This document shows, piece after piece, positions 22,104-33,517 of a DNA stretch of 57,626 nt (within the stretch, counting starts at the first letter, position 1; every line of letters starts with the position of its first letter). The notes beneath the pieces are model-generated. The model saw only the letters and a program-made list of their open reading frames with translations. It made no database searches and had not been told where the DNA came from. The stretch is from NCBI GenBank assembly GCA_022376515.1, contig WTXI01000233.1:1-57626 (forward strand). The letters are read 5' to 3'. Source of the DNA: Lactifluus volemus. Lineage: Eukaryota > Basidiomycota > Agaricomycetes > Russulales > Russulaceae. The position numbers and the translations under genes are program-made.

Positions 22104-22553
22104 ATGTGGCAAACGAGGAATGCAGCTCACCCGCTCGGCCTTCTGATGACCGGAATCGTAGAGCCAATTTCGATATACGTACCGCGAGATTTCAAGGGCG
22201 CCGTCTCTCGGCATGGGGACCTCTCAGGGGCGAGCATTTCAGTGTCTGAAGCTGCTCATCGCCTCCCAGGACTGCGTCTGAATGAACGCGCGTACCTTTT
22301 CGAAGATGAGGTGATTGTCCATTCGACCGCACCGGTCAGAGTATGCGTCATGGGTGAAGATCCCGTCGCGTGTCGCGTGGCGGCCCAGGAAACACTGAAG
22401 GACCACACCGATGCGCCCTCACGCCCTCTTCTTTCCCTACGGCTCGTGCGTTTTTTATTCAGACTATGCACGATCAAGGTTCCACGTTCGTCCCTAGTGC
22501 GATCCAAAAAGATTCGTTGTGACTTGGTCTGCTGCTTTCTCGAGATGCTGTAA
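22104..22553 (+). CDS. DUF7330-like family member, copy B (likely partial)
   Basis: The frame encodes EPISIYVPRDFKGAVSRHGD, then SGASISVSEAAHRLPGL and EDEVIVHSTAPVRVCVMGED, aligning with copy A ([41 protein letters not shown]) and copy C (DEVEIHTTGHIMLRM). After residue 95 it loses similarity to copy C. No upstream exons equivalent to those of copy C (ending MYIHSRAEIKSTV) were found. It may be a truncated gene or a pseudogene. Function unknown. Confidence 0.45.
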   Translation: MWQTRNAAHPLGLLMTGIVEPISIYVPRDFKGAVSRHGDLSGASISVSEAAHRLPGLRLNERAYLFEDEVIVHSTAPVRVCVMGEDPVACRVAAQETLKDHTDAPSRPLLSLRLVRFLFRLCTIKVPRSSLVRSKKIRCDLVCCFLEML

Positions 22554-24280
22554 CATGGGCTACTCGGCATTAGGAAATCCTGAATTGTTGTAAATTTTTG
22601 ATCACGGTAACACTAACCTAGCCAACCAACACATAATCCAGATAAATTATTTTGGATGGGGCCCGAATGAGCATGATTAATCTATGCAGGAGACTCCCCA
22701 CTTTGATGGCAACAAAAAAGTCAAGATTAGATAAAATCAAAAATATTCTCATCACAAAGCCGCAAGTGCGTAGGGAACCATTCCTCTTTGTCCTCCTGGC
22801 TAGACAGAGCTTTCACGTTGCCGCCTATCGATGCACGCAAAGAGATAACGCGTCTGTTTTCATACGCCACGCAGAGCCTACGTGTGTTGGTTGTCGACTA
22901 CGGTTCTCGGAGCTCCCGGCGTTTGTCGGGCGTCCATGGATTCACGGCTAATTTGGACTCCCTATTTGTCGGGCATCTACGGATCTACCGCCGCCGAGTT
23001 GCTGCCCTAACTTTTCTGAGGTGGTTTGTGCTATTGATCACCTGGCGGGCCAGCTTCGCGTGCTTAAAATGATTCACGAGTTGCCCGACCCCTCAACATT
23101 TTCGTATCGCGAAAGACATGAGAGCATCGTCTACGTCTACCTTGCGATCTGTCCAAGTGAGAACTCACCTCAGTCCCCTTGGACTCAGCCTGGACGCAAG
23201 CGATTACATAGATTCACCGTGGGACCTTCCATATACTTCCCTTCCTTATCGCACAAGGGCAGGACTGGGCACACGCCTCTGTGTCATGGAACCAAGAATA
23301 CCCTCAATGACTTCGTCCACCATCTTGTGGTTCCCCTATAGTAGCATCTTGAGTGCTGACCATCGAGAACAGCCCCCCGACCTGCACACCATGCTCTATC
23401 CCTTGCGTGCCATAGCCATCTGCAGTATCGAGGTGCATGTCCCACGTTGGCCTGAGTGTAGTACGGGACCTCCTGATGGGGCATCCAGTCTTCAAGGTCA
23501 TCGAACACTAGAGACAAGCAGAGTTCTGAAACATGTGTGACTACACCAGCGATGATGGCCCATCATGAGCTGAGCCGTCGTCATCCTATTGTTATTCTCG
23601 GACTTTCAAAGATTCGAAACTATCCGGGACAAATATGGTGATGCTTGTGTCTAGCCCAGATTCGCTTCGGGCGGTCGCCGCCCTACATGAATAACTGTGC
23701 CCGAGATACAGACCTTCGTATCATATCACAAGAAGGGCACCGAAATGGTACCTTGGCATCCTCACCTCCAAAAACGTGTTTCTCTATTTCACATGGCACA
23801 CTAGCTTGGGTCGATGTGACGCTCCCACGTCTTGAACGACTTGCCCTCTTTTCTGGTGTGGTTGCGTCGCTGCATTTATAAGAAGTTATTAGTAAACACG
23901 GTGTCAGCGATCCACAGTTCGAAGCTCCAGTGTGAAGACGGGTAGATTCCTTTATCAGATCAGCCGACGAGGCCGCCCCCGGAGACGATAAGGCGAAGCC
24001 TACTTCACAGGCGGCCGTAACAAACATCACGGTATCGTAGGAGCCCTACACGAATACGCCACTAATAGCTAAATGGAGACCTGCAACATGGAGGGTAGGT
24101 CAGACCCAACTAGCGAGGAACACCCTTATGGCTGTCTACGTCGACCAGTGCACACGACGAGGAGCTGTATAGAAGCACAGCTAGTTGAAAAAGACATAAA
24201 GGTCAGGGCTATGATCGAGATTGAGCCAAGCATGAACCAAATGGGACTCTGAAAAACACCAGCGTACCTGAGAAAATAAA
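22554..24280. other. Gene-poor region, possible decayed genes
   Basis: Open frames at 22652-23072 (containing SSWLDRAFTLPPIDARKEIT), 23118-23540 and minus-strand 23284-24030 look partly protein-like, but no consistent exon chain or known domain could be assembled. I cannot name a function. Confidence 0.3.
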
Positions 24281-24282
24281 TA

Positions 24283-24950
24283 CAGTCGAACCTACCTTAA
24301 CCCATACACAAGGTAACCCATAAACTCCGAAATCCCATGGCTTTTTTGATCCACCAAGTTGGTGGGCGGGGAATTTGAGACCATAACCCATAAGTCTCTG
24401 ATATCCAATAACCCATACCCTTTTATCGAGCCTCATCAGTCAAAACCCATAGATTTTGGATCCTAAATTAGCTTAGTGCTTGGACTATATTGCCCGCCAA
24501 TTGCATTTCAACATGTGCTGTCATGGCTCGGGACCTCAGAAATAATTTTTTGCCTTTTTCTCTCTCCTTTTTGGTTGTGCCCCACCTGACATGAGTCACG
24601 TGACATCCTTAAGGCCGTCTCAACCATCGGTACATATGTGGGTGACTTGAAAAACCCAATCGCATGCAAGATAGAAGCAGTTTTGGGGTCATTCAGCAGG
24701 CAACTCTGCCTCGATGAGACCAGGACCATGAAAAGCAGTGCTGTGACTGACTTTTTCCCAAAACTATAGACTTATCCAAATTATGGGTATTGACCTACTT
24801 TAGCAATGAATACAAAGCCTAGATATTTTTCCTGATTTTTTTGCGATTTTTTGAGTGCCTTTTCAGTTCACCCCCCCCAAACCCATAGCCTCAAATAACC
24901 CATACCTCCAGCCATCCACCGAACGGTATGGGATAAGACAGGTTCGACTG
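24283..24950 (+). mobile_element. pogo/Tigger-like deletion element with terminal inverted repeats
   Basis: The left end starts CAGTCGAACCTACCTTAACC and the right end is its inverted copy (GGTTCGACTG at 24941-24950); about 21 of the 24 terminal bases pair. TA flanks both ends (24281-24282, 24951-24952), as expected for Tc1/mariner-pogo target duplication. Inside, the plus strand from about 24603 encodes DILKAVSTIGTYVGDLKNP through AVTDFFPKL and a stop at 24768-24770, which resembles the C-terminus of pogo-type DDE transposases. The catalytic part is absent, so the element is non-autonomous. Multiple AACCCATA repeats crowd both subterminal regions. Confidence 0.8.
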
Positions 24951-24952
24951 TA

Positions 24953-25513
24953 CCTGTGTCCATGCTTGAAATGAATGCTATGCAGACCAACTGTACGGCC
25001 ACGGGTTACTGGATAACAATGAAAAGACAGCGGTAATAGGACTCGGAATGAGTTAGCCGGTAGAAGCGCGCGCGCTGGAGCCGGGTCCGGGGAGGTTCAA
25101 GTGACGGCGGCCGCAAGGGATATGTGAGACGTGGACAAAGTGGCGAGCCGGGGGTGGCAGTGCCCCTCGCATGATGGAAAGTACGAAGAGACTGAGAAGA
25201 AAATTTGGATATAGATCTGGATAGGTACGGGTCAAGATGATCAAAGATAGAGGTACTGTATTGTGCCGCAGGGAGAGGGAGTATTTCAACTCAACTGAGG
25301 TCGCCTTGTACTCATTCTCGGCAGTTCCGGGGAATTACCTGTTTCGGAAAAGGGACGAAGAATGGTTTTTGTTCTTCGAGAACAAGGAATACCCTAAATG
25401 GGCGCTCACAAGGCTTTATAGAGCGGGCTCATAACCTTCAGTCTATGTTCTCAACTTTCGTCCCCCTTCTTCTTCACGATATATTCACGAACATTTCTTC
25501 CACACTCTACTCC
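24953..25513. other. Intergenic region upstream of DUF7330-like copy C
   Basis: No gene recognised. A 65-codon frame at 25237-25434 has no motif. Presumed to include the promoter of the next gene. Confidence 0.4.
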
Positions 25514-26369
25514 ATGTTTCGTTCAGCACCAAGTACATCAGTGCGTATCCCCACAATCTTGGGCTTTACCGCCTATTGACCCTTCTTCACGAAACAGACA
25601 TCCTCACTTTCCTCTTCCGAGGATTCGCATTCGCCAAAACATGTTTGTATTTCTTACCAAGTTTTTTTTTACTCATTCTTACGTTTTACACACATCTCAG
25701 TTTGAGAGTCCCGGCGCCGGTACCCACAAAGTCCATTATCAACCTCAACAACAATGGGATTTTATCGCGGATGCTGACGAACGTCCTGTTGATGTCTCGC
25801 TCGTTCTTCCCCACTACCGTGCGCGTAGCCAACCTACGGGACATCGGATGAGTATGTATATTCACAGCAGAGCTGAAATCAAGTCTACGGTTGTGAGTGC
25901 CGACCCGCAGGTCTCGTAGTGTCATCACTGAACCATCATACAGTGCCGTCAATCGTCTCGCACCCCTTTCTTCTTGTCTGTACATTCGTCGTCGTCGGGC
26001 ACCGCTCCCGTGACGCTATTCCTGCCATCAGACTTTGCTGGAAAAATTTGCCTCTCGTCCACCGCCCCGAAGATATCCCTCTCAGCCGGCTTCACTAACC
26101 ATATCCTTCCCCATGTTCGCTTCACCCGGATCTCCAACTTCCGGCCCGAGAAGGTGGATGGGTGCGGTGAGGACGGTTCTGATGAAGTCGAGATCCACAC
26201 TACTGGCCATATCATGCTTCGTATGTGGAACGTTTCGGAGGGTGCACCAGAACGCGTTGCACGTGAAACATGGCGCAAGATGTGTCGTCGTGCCACCAGC
26301 TCAAAAAGCTTACGAGCAGAACAGCAACCTAGACAAGCTATCGACTGGGATTTTCTCCTCGACGATTAA
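25514..26369 (+). CDS. DUF7330-like family member, copy C (complete)
   Basis: Proposed exons are 25514-25540, 25701-25892 and 25944-26369, all in phase, about 214 aa. Exon 2 ends HRMSMYIHSRAEIKSTV. Exon 3 continues RTPFFLSVHSSSSGTAPVT, then LFLPSDFAGKI, KISLSAGFTNHILPHVRFTR and DEVEIHTTGHIMLRMW, ending DWDFLLDD. The LPSDF.G and SAGFTN...P.VR motifs are characteristic of an Agaricomycete family of unknown function. No signal peptide or membrane segment is visible. The first exon (nine codons, intron of 160 nt) is the weakest part of the model; the other junction (GTT|GTGAGT, ATACAG|TGC) is well supported. Confidence 0.6.
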
Positions 26370-26772
26370 TTGCATCGTCCATTTCCTCTCTGTTTAACAT
26401 GTCATTCTGTTATATGGCCGTCCTCGTCCCACTTAGGGTGGACTTCTTGGATGGACCTTCTATTGCATTCTCCGTTTTAATATTTTTTTCGCGCATAATA
26501 TTTCCCCCTGCCCTCATATGTAGCAGCCACTCTATTCAACCAGACTGTAGCATCACATCATATCCGTTCAACCATGTATTTTCCCCCTTCGACATTATGA
26601 TGTCTATACAAGTATCACCATCGTCTCTGGCTAGACAGATACATACATATATTATACCCTTTATTTTACAGCTACGTGTCGCAAATGTATACATGAGTTT
26701 TTACATGTCAATTTCATTACGGACGCAGATACAAGAACACGGCATTCAAACCATGAAACATGAATAAGCGTG

Positions 26773-27427
26773 TTATAGTCCACGGCGCCCCGCGCTCTCC
26801 AGACATGTCTCCAATACCTCCACAAGAGAGGGGTTCTCAAGTGCTGCGGCAACACGTTCTTTGTCATTTAGTTGCTTATTGACTGCATGAGCTCATGATG
26901 ATCAGTACATTCTCACACCGATCTAGGCATAGCGGGCCTTCACGAACCTGCGTGCTCGCTCTGGTGCGAACCTGGTTTAACGCGTATATCGACCTTAAAG
27001 CGGGTGGGCAGCGCGCGAAGCAGGCGAACACGAATAGAGAGCCCAATAAGGGTCGACATGCCACAGTGTGGTACGGTCGGAGTGAACTCTACAAGGACGC
27101 GAGTGGGATCTACGATGACTTGGGGGGCAGAAACGACGGCCAGTTGTTCCAAGGTCATCGAGCGATGCTCTGGGTCGCTGATTGATCGTATCAGATCTAT
27201 CGATAGAATTCTGGGATTAGCTTTGGATCCAGTACACAGAAAGGATTATTACCGAAGACCTCGTCTGCGTCAATCGGCTCGGATTCGTCGTCCGAGTCAT
27301 AGGTGGTGGTGGCATCTTCATCATCTGAAAGCCACAGAGAATGCCTAGCTTGAGAAACTCGTTTTCGAGTTGTTGGGCCCGCCGTTGCGATGATTGTTGG
27401 ATTCGGATTAAAAATTTCGGAGGCCAT
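26773..27427 (-). CDS. CIA2: MIP18-family Fe-S targeting factor CIA2 (CIAO2/FAM96)
   Basis: Three exons (27427-27253, 27196-26948, 26882-26773) give 177 aa. After a variable N-terminus with an acidic patch come [20 protein letters not shown], a segment ending [47 protein letters not shown] and [14 protein letters not shown]. These match the cytosolic CIA targeting-complex subunit CIA2B/MIP18; the reactive Cys in PHC is present. It hands clusters from the CIA machinery to client Fe-S proteins. It is divergent from DCN1 with 173 bp between start codons, and the pathway partner CFD1 lies 7 kb away. Confidence 0.95.
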
Positions 27428-27600
27428 AGGACAGGAGAGAGTGGATGAGAGAGAAAATATGGGCGGGCCGAGGGGCTCCGTAGCTCTTCTTGGCCCCTCT
27501 CTCGCCTGCCGTGCCTTCACATCAAGTGCACACGTTGCCTTACATTCTCAACATACTCAAACTACTAACTTGCCATCTTTTACGCTTCAAGACCGGAGAA

Positions 27601-29705
27601 ATGCCACCGAAGGTACCCGTAAGGTCTTCTTTTGCGACAATGACCCATTTTGACGCGACTTTCGACGCGCGTGCCTAAAGAGGAAACGTTCACAGCCCAA
27701 CGTTGAGCCATCCGTGGCGAGGTCAACACGAAGTTCTACGCGCAGCGCAATGAAGGGTGGACAGGGAAGTAAGCATGTATTGTGAATCATATGCTACAGG
27801 GATGGTGATCATCTCAACTAGCGAATGTTACTTTGAGCACCCCAGCAAGGTGAGGTGTTCCTCATGCCGGCCCACGTACATTCCCCTGTAGCTCACCAGA
27901 TAGGGGTTTCCACAGGGCAAACACACTTGACAATGAAGATGATGTATGCACGCCTCTTATTGCTCTATATAACCTGTCCACTGAAAACACACTTCCAGGA
28001 CCTCTCTGCACCACCGACTAAGACGTCAAAAAAGGCTGATGCTTCCAAAGCTAATGCGACAAAGGCCAAGGGTACTACAAAGTGAGTTCCTTTCAATCAA
28101 ACACCCTATCATTAACCACACGCTGTGAGCTTCCCCTTGCGATCCACATTTTCCCTTCTTATATAGTGGCCGTCAGGACTTTTGAATACCATGGCAGGAA
28201 ATCTCGAGTAAAGAAGTCTCAAGGAGAGGTGTACGCCTGTTTTGTTCTCTCACCTTGTCCGTGCGCGTTTTAATCACTTCTCTTCGGGCAGCGTTGATGA
28301 CGTAAGCCGTGATTTCCTCCGTGTTGTCCGGTGTCTATAGCTAACTGCGCCGGACATCCGAGGACAGGAACCCGCTGGTCTTAAAAGGTATTCCGCGTGC
28401 TGGTCTCGTGTGCGGTCTTCTCTTGCTTCCCATTTGTAGCCGCTAGGAGACTTGTCCTCCTTGCTTTCTTTCAATTTCCACCTTCGCACTGGCAACCTAT
28501 CTTGGTTATACCGTCATTCCTCGGCGGTTTTCCGGAGAGTCAGGTCGCCAGATGCATATCCGTTCTCTCTTATGCTGTTCAAGCGGAGATGCCTTTGCTG
28601 ATGTCGTTGCCCCAAGCAGTGATGCGAAGAAAGTCCCGTCGGATGCAGCGGTGGGTTCATCCTTCGGTCATCTATCTGTGTTCCTATGCTAATATTGCGT
28701 ACTAGAAAACTGAAGCGTACACTGAGCAACAAGCAAAGGCATTGTTTTCTCAATTCGCCGATGATGATAGTCCGAATGTAATTGGCGCTGAGGGATTCGA
28801 GCGATTGTGTAACGAAATTCAAGTGCCTCTCGACGGTGCTATGCCATTATTGCTTGCATGGCAGTTTGAATCAGGAGAAATGGGTAAGATCTCAAAGGAA
28901 GAATGGATGTGTGGCACCTCCGCTCTACAGTGAGCGGCTTCATTCATAAAGCGATCATCTCTAAAGGGTTTGGGCTCAGAGTGTCGTCACTATCGTCGTT
29001 CACAATAGTCTTGAATGACTTGAATAACCTCATCGTGTTGGGGAAACCCACGGCGCGCCTCAGTAATTCACATGTGAAGTCACAAAGGGGCGCAGTGTAT
29101 AACAAGTCTCGTTACGAGGGTTATGCCGTGGACGTACGGAAGGCCTTCTCATCCTTCTACAGTTTTTGCTTCGCTCTTGCCAAGCCCGAGTACGTGACGA
29201 CGCCCTTACTTCTTTCGAATGCATGGCTCACCTGAACCATCAAGGAGTTCAAGGAACATCGACATGGAAACTGCGTGCGCTCTCTGGTCGGTCGTGTTAG
29301 CTCCACAGTTCCCACTCATAACGGATGTTATCGAGTTCATCAACGTACGTCAGCGGGGTGGGGATGCCGACGACCGCATTATGACCTGCTGTGCATCTTT
29401 CAGACCACGGGAAATTACAAAGGGGTTAACAAGGATCTATGGAGCATGGTACGTGATGCGCCCATTGGTGTAGCGCCACCCACACACTACTACACCAAAT
29501 ACAGATGCTTGAGTTCTGCAGGGACACTCAACAAGATTTGTCAAACTTTGAAGCTGACGGGGTCAGTCTTGTCTGTTGCATCTATCACGGCCGCTAAATG
29601 TTCAGTACGTTGTAGGCGTGGCCCACTGTTATAGATGATTTTGTAAGATGGAAAAATGCAAAGACCGGCAACCAGCCAGAAGAAGCTGCAATCGGCAGTG
29701 CTTAG
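27601..29705 (+). CDS. DCN1: DCN1-like cullin neddylation factor (PONY domain)
   Basis: Thirteen exons could be joined in phase throughout (27601-27612, 27681-27768, 27800-27849, 27999-28081, 28198-28228, 28341-28387, 28584-28650, 28706-28929, 28980-29189, 29245-29344, 29404-29448, 29505-29561, 29616-29705), giving 367 aa. The first coding exon is just MPPK. A basic, low-complexity N-terminus (RSTRSSTRSAMKGG) precedes the PONY domain: YTEQQAKALFSQFADDD, VIGAEGFERLC, MPLLLAWQFES, MGKISKEEW, SSRNIDMETACALWSVVLAP, GVNKDLWSMMLEFCRDT and ADGAWPTVIDDFVRWK. DCN1 is a co-E3 that promotes NEDD8 attachment to cullins. Exons 3-7 are less certain because the linker is not conserved. Confidence 0.9.
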
Positions 29706-32487
29706 TGGTTGCTCCTCTGCACTTTACCTCCGATTACACACTGTCTTGTTTCACTCACGCATGTCACATTGTTTGATGTTCCGTTTAAATCACACTACAT
29801 AATCATGTTACTCTTCAATATCACTCCCCTATCACGAGTCCATCAGGAGTGAGTACACCTTTATTGACTCTAAGAACGCAAAATGTATGCGCTTCGACAC
29901 GCACTTTACCTCGACAGCTGCTGACTTGAGTAATAGCCTTGATGGGCGAGGGAAGACACAGCGAGGGTACTCCGGAGAGCATCAGAACTTTGGCGCACGG
30001 TCAGATGCACGGTGCACGTGGCGCCGGGAGTGACATGCGTGACATTGCGTTAACAAAAGATAAGGATGTTTTGAGCGGTGATCAAGGAAAATCCGACGGA
30101 GATTGGTGTTCGAGTGGTAAATGTGGTGGGCACCGAGGGCACGCCTCTAGATAGAACAAAGCCATTCATCTCTGTTGGCTCGGTTGGGGATAACAACGGA
30201 AGAACGCACACGCCGCAAAGCAGACGCGCATTTTGCCGCGGGCGGAAAGCGCATATGTGAAGTACTTGTATCAGGGTTGGTTTGCGCTCACCCAATCATC
30301 GCTCGTGCTCGGCGTATAGGGTCGCCATGAAAACGGTGGCGCTTACGCACTTTCTTCCTTGGCAATAAACGGTCACGGGATTTTGCTTCGCTGCTCGCTG
30401 CTCAGCCAACTCACCGCGTTTCTCGGGGGTTTTGTTTATCCATTGGCGCTGCCAGTGGCCATGCGCTCGGCCGTTCCTGGTTCCTCCCGTCGAGTTTGAC
30501 CTCTTCTGATTGGGGCCGCCGATTACGTCTTTAAAAAGCCAACGAGAAGTCGACATGATCGCCCAAGGGAGGTTTTGCACATTGAAATGACCGAGGGAGT
30601 ACAGTACTGTGCAGCAGTTGACGCCCCGCCCCCTCCGTACACGTAAAACGGGCTTCTGCCGCCCTATGTATATTGGCCCGACACAATGGTTCGACTTTGA
30701 TACGATGAGCTCAAATGGAGCAAGCGTGCTCCTGGGACGCCGCACGCTTGATTACTTGTGCCTCACCCCTGTGGGTATCCGCCATCCTCCCGGTCGGATT
30801 TGAAGGCAGGGGTGTTTAAGGGGCAGACGGCACGACATCATGATCAAGAAAAAATACGGGCAAACGTCATCCTTTAGACCACAGTCGTGAACAACAAGGG
30901 CTGGGGCTGGCACCCACAGCCACGTGCACACCCCATTTGGTAAAGACGAAATAAAGTGTACCGGTATCATTGGTGGACACTAAGAATATTCTCGTCCCTA
31001 CTAGTAGGACAAAAGATCATGCGATCATGCAGGACGGTGTTTCGATGACCAAGTTTTGTCCCTCCACAGGTATTTCACGATCACTTAACCTTCCTGTGAA
31101 ACGCCGTCGCAGCCAGGTTTCGCTAGGGCTACAGCAAAGGTCGACCCAGACAGATTTCAAATGATATCATGTCGCATTGGTACGTAGCATCCCCAAACCC
31201 ACCATCCATGAACTTCCAAGTTGACAATGCAATCCGCAAGTTCTGTGACCCCGAGAACGAATAACACCGGATTTACGGACGCCGCTTGGCTCGCGACAGC
31301 ATGATTTGTCCTAAGGCCCAGTTTAGCAACGGTACTGTATAACTTACGCGAGGGCCATGGGGATCGAGTGAATTTGTCAATGAATTTTTAAATCTCAGAA
31401 ACGCGGCGAACGCGGTCACCGAGCATCCCATGTACCGTGACATACCCACGCGCAGGATCTCCTCTTCGAAGAGCAGGGTGGGGCCCGTCGTCTGGTATCA
31501 TCCATGGACATACATCTGCCTTGTAGCTTCGAAAAGAGGACAAGTGTGACACGCAAGTGACCTTATCTTCTTGTTGAAAGTATCGGTGTGTCTGGCCACA
31601 AAGATGCAGGATGGTGAAAGCGGAGAGGCTGGGGGTGGGGAGGTGGGAAAGGCCCGAGTACTGGCATACCCACAGAGTCCACGGACCATGGGTCAGTGAA
31701 CGATCTAGGGGACGCATGAAATCTGGCACGGCATTACCGGACCTTCTGCATTCAAGTTGTCGCGTGGTGAAGAGCTCATTGCAGATTGGTAATGATGCAC
31801 AAGAGAGCAGCCATACGTACCGATGGATCCGGTCATAGGCACTCATGCACCTGGAGCACGATTACATTCCACGTAGTATATCCAAAGAACCGACCAGGTT
31901 CAAGTTCACCCACAGCATTGAGGAACAGTCACAAGCTCAGCGCTCAGCCGTGGCGAACAGATTCATGGAGTCAGATATAAGGAAACTCTGCATCGTTAAA
32001 TTGTGCAAAAAATTTGCTTGCAAAAGTGAAAAGGTTCATTGGGCACATGGTACAGGCTTTAAGGTTCGACTCAAAGTAGTATTCGGACACGAGGGCGGCT
32101 GTGTGGCTCTAAACCAAGCCTTGGGGTGTAAAGATAGGAATGTTGCATACAACGTGGTTGCAAGACCATCCGCACAGCTTGCCTCCAGCGCACCCGCGTC
32201 GCGTCACAGATAGCTCGTCACCGCTTCTGTTTTCCACTCCTGATTTGTACAATTGGTGGTGGTGTAGCTTGTGGTGTAGTGGACAAAGAAGAATCACGTG
32301 ATCCGTGCAAGGAGATGGGCCAGGGCCACGCTCATGTTCCTTTTCATCCCAGCCATGAGTCTTCATCCTAATAGTCTACTGCTTCATGGATTTGGTACAC
32401 TGGGCAGAATACGTGGTGGAGCCATCATGATATTCCCTTGCTTGAGGTTCGGAGTAGCTGTCGCCGATCGCAAGTAATGACTACGGC
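29706..32487. other. Gene-poor region, one possible small gene
   Basis: Apart from the tentative minus-strand frame at 30296-30558, no gene could be supported. Frames at 31388-31846 (minus) and 31845-32213 (plus) lack motifs and splice context. No terminal repeats were seen. Confidence 0.35.
30296..30558 (-). CDS. Hypothetical basic protein, 5' part
   Basis: The frame from an ATG at 30558 begins MSTSRWLFKDVIGGPNQKRS and contains HGHWQRQWINKTPEKRGELA. It runs 87 codons to a stop at 30296. A GTAAGC donor near 30344 (after GRKC) suggests that the protein might continue in another exon to the left, but no acceptor could be chosen. The sequence is basic and protein-like, without low-complexity bias. 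No family recognised; it could be a chance frame. Confidence 0.25.
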
Positions 32488-33225
32488 ACTGGTGCTCATC
32501 CCCCTTATCATTAAAGTGCTGCAATACAAATCTCCGTGGTATCGCCAAAGCTTTGGGCTCTAGTTCTTCAAATACTTGCAATACAGTAAGGATACAGTGC
32601 TGTAGACGGTAAGATTGACAACACGATCAGTTAGGGTGTCCACGGGGCGTTGGAAACAAGGCTACTCGTCCTAGCGGGCGTAGTGGCTAGTGGCTACGTG
32701 GCCCACGAGCTGTATTACCCGCAACTAGCGATCCACCATTTCCAATTGCGCCATGACAGGCGACGACTACCAAACCTTGGGTTTGCGCCTCGGGTACAGA
32801 GATACAGTACTGAGCGTGACATCTGGGATGGAACCTTCGCTGAATAGCACGCTATTTTCTAGGAAGAGGCCACCTGCTAGTGGACCAAATTTTATTGACG
32901 GAATGCGTTCACTGACAGATCCCCGTTCGTCTACCCCGGCCGAATGCTGCACGTGTGGGGCATTTACATACAGTTCGTTCTGTTTTGGGTCTAGCAAAAC
33001 AACCTTACTCATGGAAGCAGTCAGACTAGCAACAAAGGCTTTATGACATTTGTTTTCTTACCTCCATTCCCGATGTTCTTGGGACGGGTCCATGTTATGT
33101 GATCGAATGTTCCGCAACTGACGGATTGCGCATGTCCATCAAACAAAAGAAATGGGGTCCTCCGATACTCCTGACATATTCGGAGCTATCGAACACCGCC
33201 TGCACAAACTCAGGTCGTTCTGCGG

Positions 33226-33233
33226 TATAAAAG
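33226..33233 (+). promoter_or_regulatory. TATA box of secreted-peptide gene 1
   Basis: TATAAAAG, 102 bp before the ATG at 33328. The second copy has TATAAAAT at exactly the same distance. Confidence 0.6.
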
Positions 33234-33327
33234 GAGGCTATCGTCATCCTTCTCTCACCAACGCAGTTGTCTCTTGACTGTTTCATCCTCTTCCATCAAC
33301 TTTCAACTTGTCTTACTGCGAGCCACA

Positions 33328-33517
33328 ATGAAGTTTGTGAAAGCCATCCTTACTCTCTCTTTCGCGGTTATTGCTCTTGCCGCTCCGAGTCCACAGGGTA
33401 TGTCCTTTTTATATCAGTGTGTAGAACTTGAATACGCTTGATAAGTTCAAATTAGATGTCAGTGCCGATGCTCCTGTCGAAATCCTCAATGGTGGTTCTG
33501 TTGGGGCTGCCCTTTAA
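33328..33517 (+). CDS. Small secreted peptide, 43 aa, duplicate 1
   Basis: Two exons (33328-33397 and 33456-33517). Exon 1 encodes a textbook signal peptide, MKFVKAILTLSFAVIALAAP, followed by SPQ. The intron has a GTATGT donor and an ATTAG acceptor. Exon 2 encodes only about 20 residues beginning DVSADAPVE and ending VGAAL. The mature peptide has no cysteine, no dibasic site and no CaaX end, so it is neither a typical cysteine-rich effector nor a lipopeptide pheromone. The signal peptide differs from duplicate 2 by one residue while the C-terminal half is almost entirely different. Likely secreted; role unknown. Confidence 0.65.

Noticed and set aside
22652..22760. Second CFD1-like copy (SRLDKIKNILI resembles [11 protein letters not shown])
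   Set aside because: Similarity stops after about 12 residues and no P-loop follows.
29219..29473. Frame continuing past the DCN1 exon as a separate gene
   Set aside because: The conserved part SSRNIDMETACALW...EFIN is one exon of DCN1; the rest is intron.
33095..33286. 63-codon minus-strand frame also present at 35659-35850 with a few substitutions
   Set aside because: It overlaps the promoter and leader of the duplicated secreted-peptide genes; its conservation is explained by the near-identical block, and it has no motif or promoter of its own.
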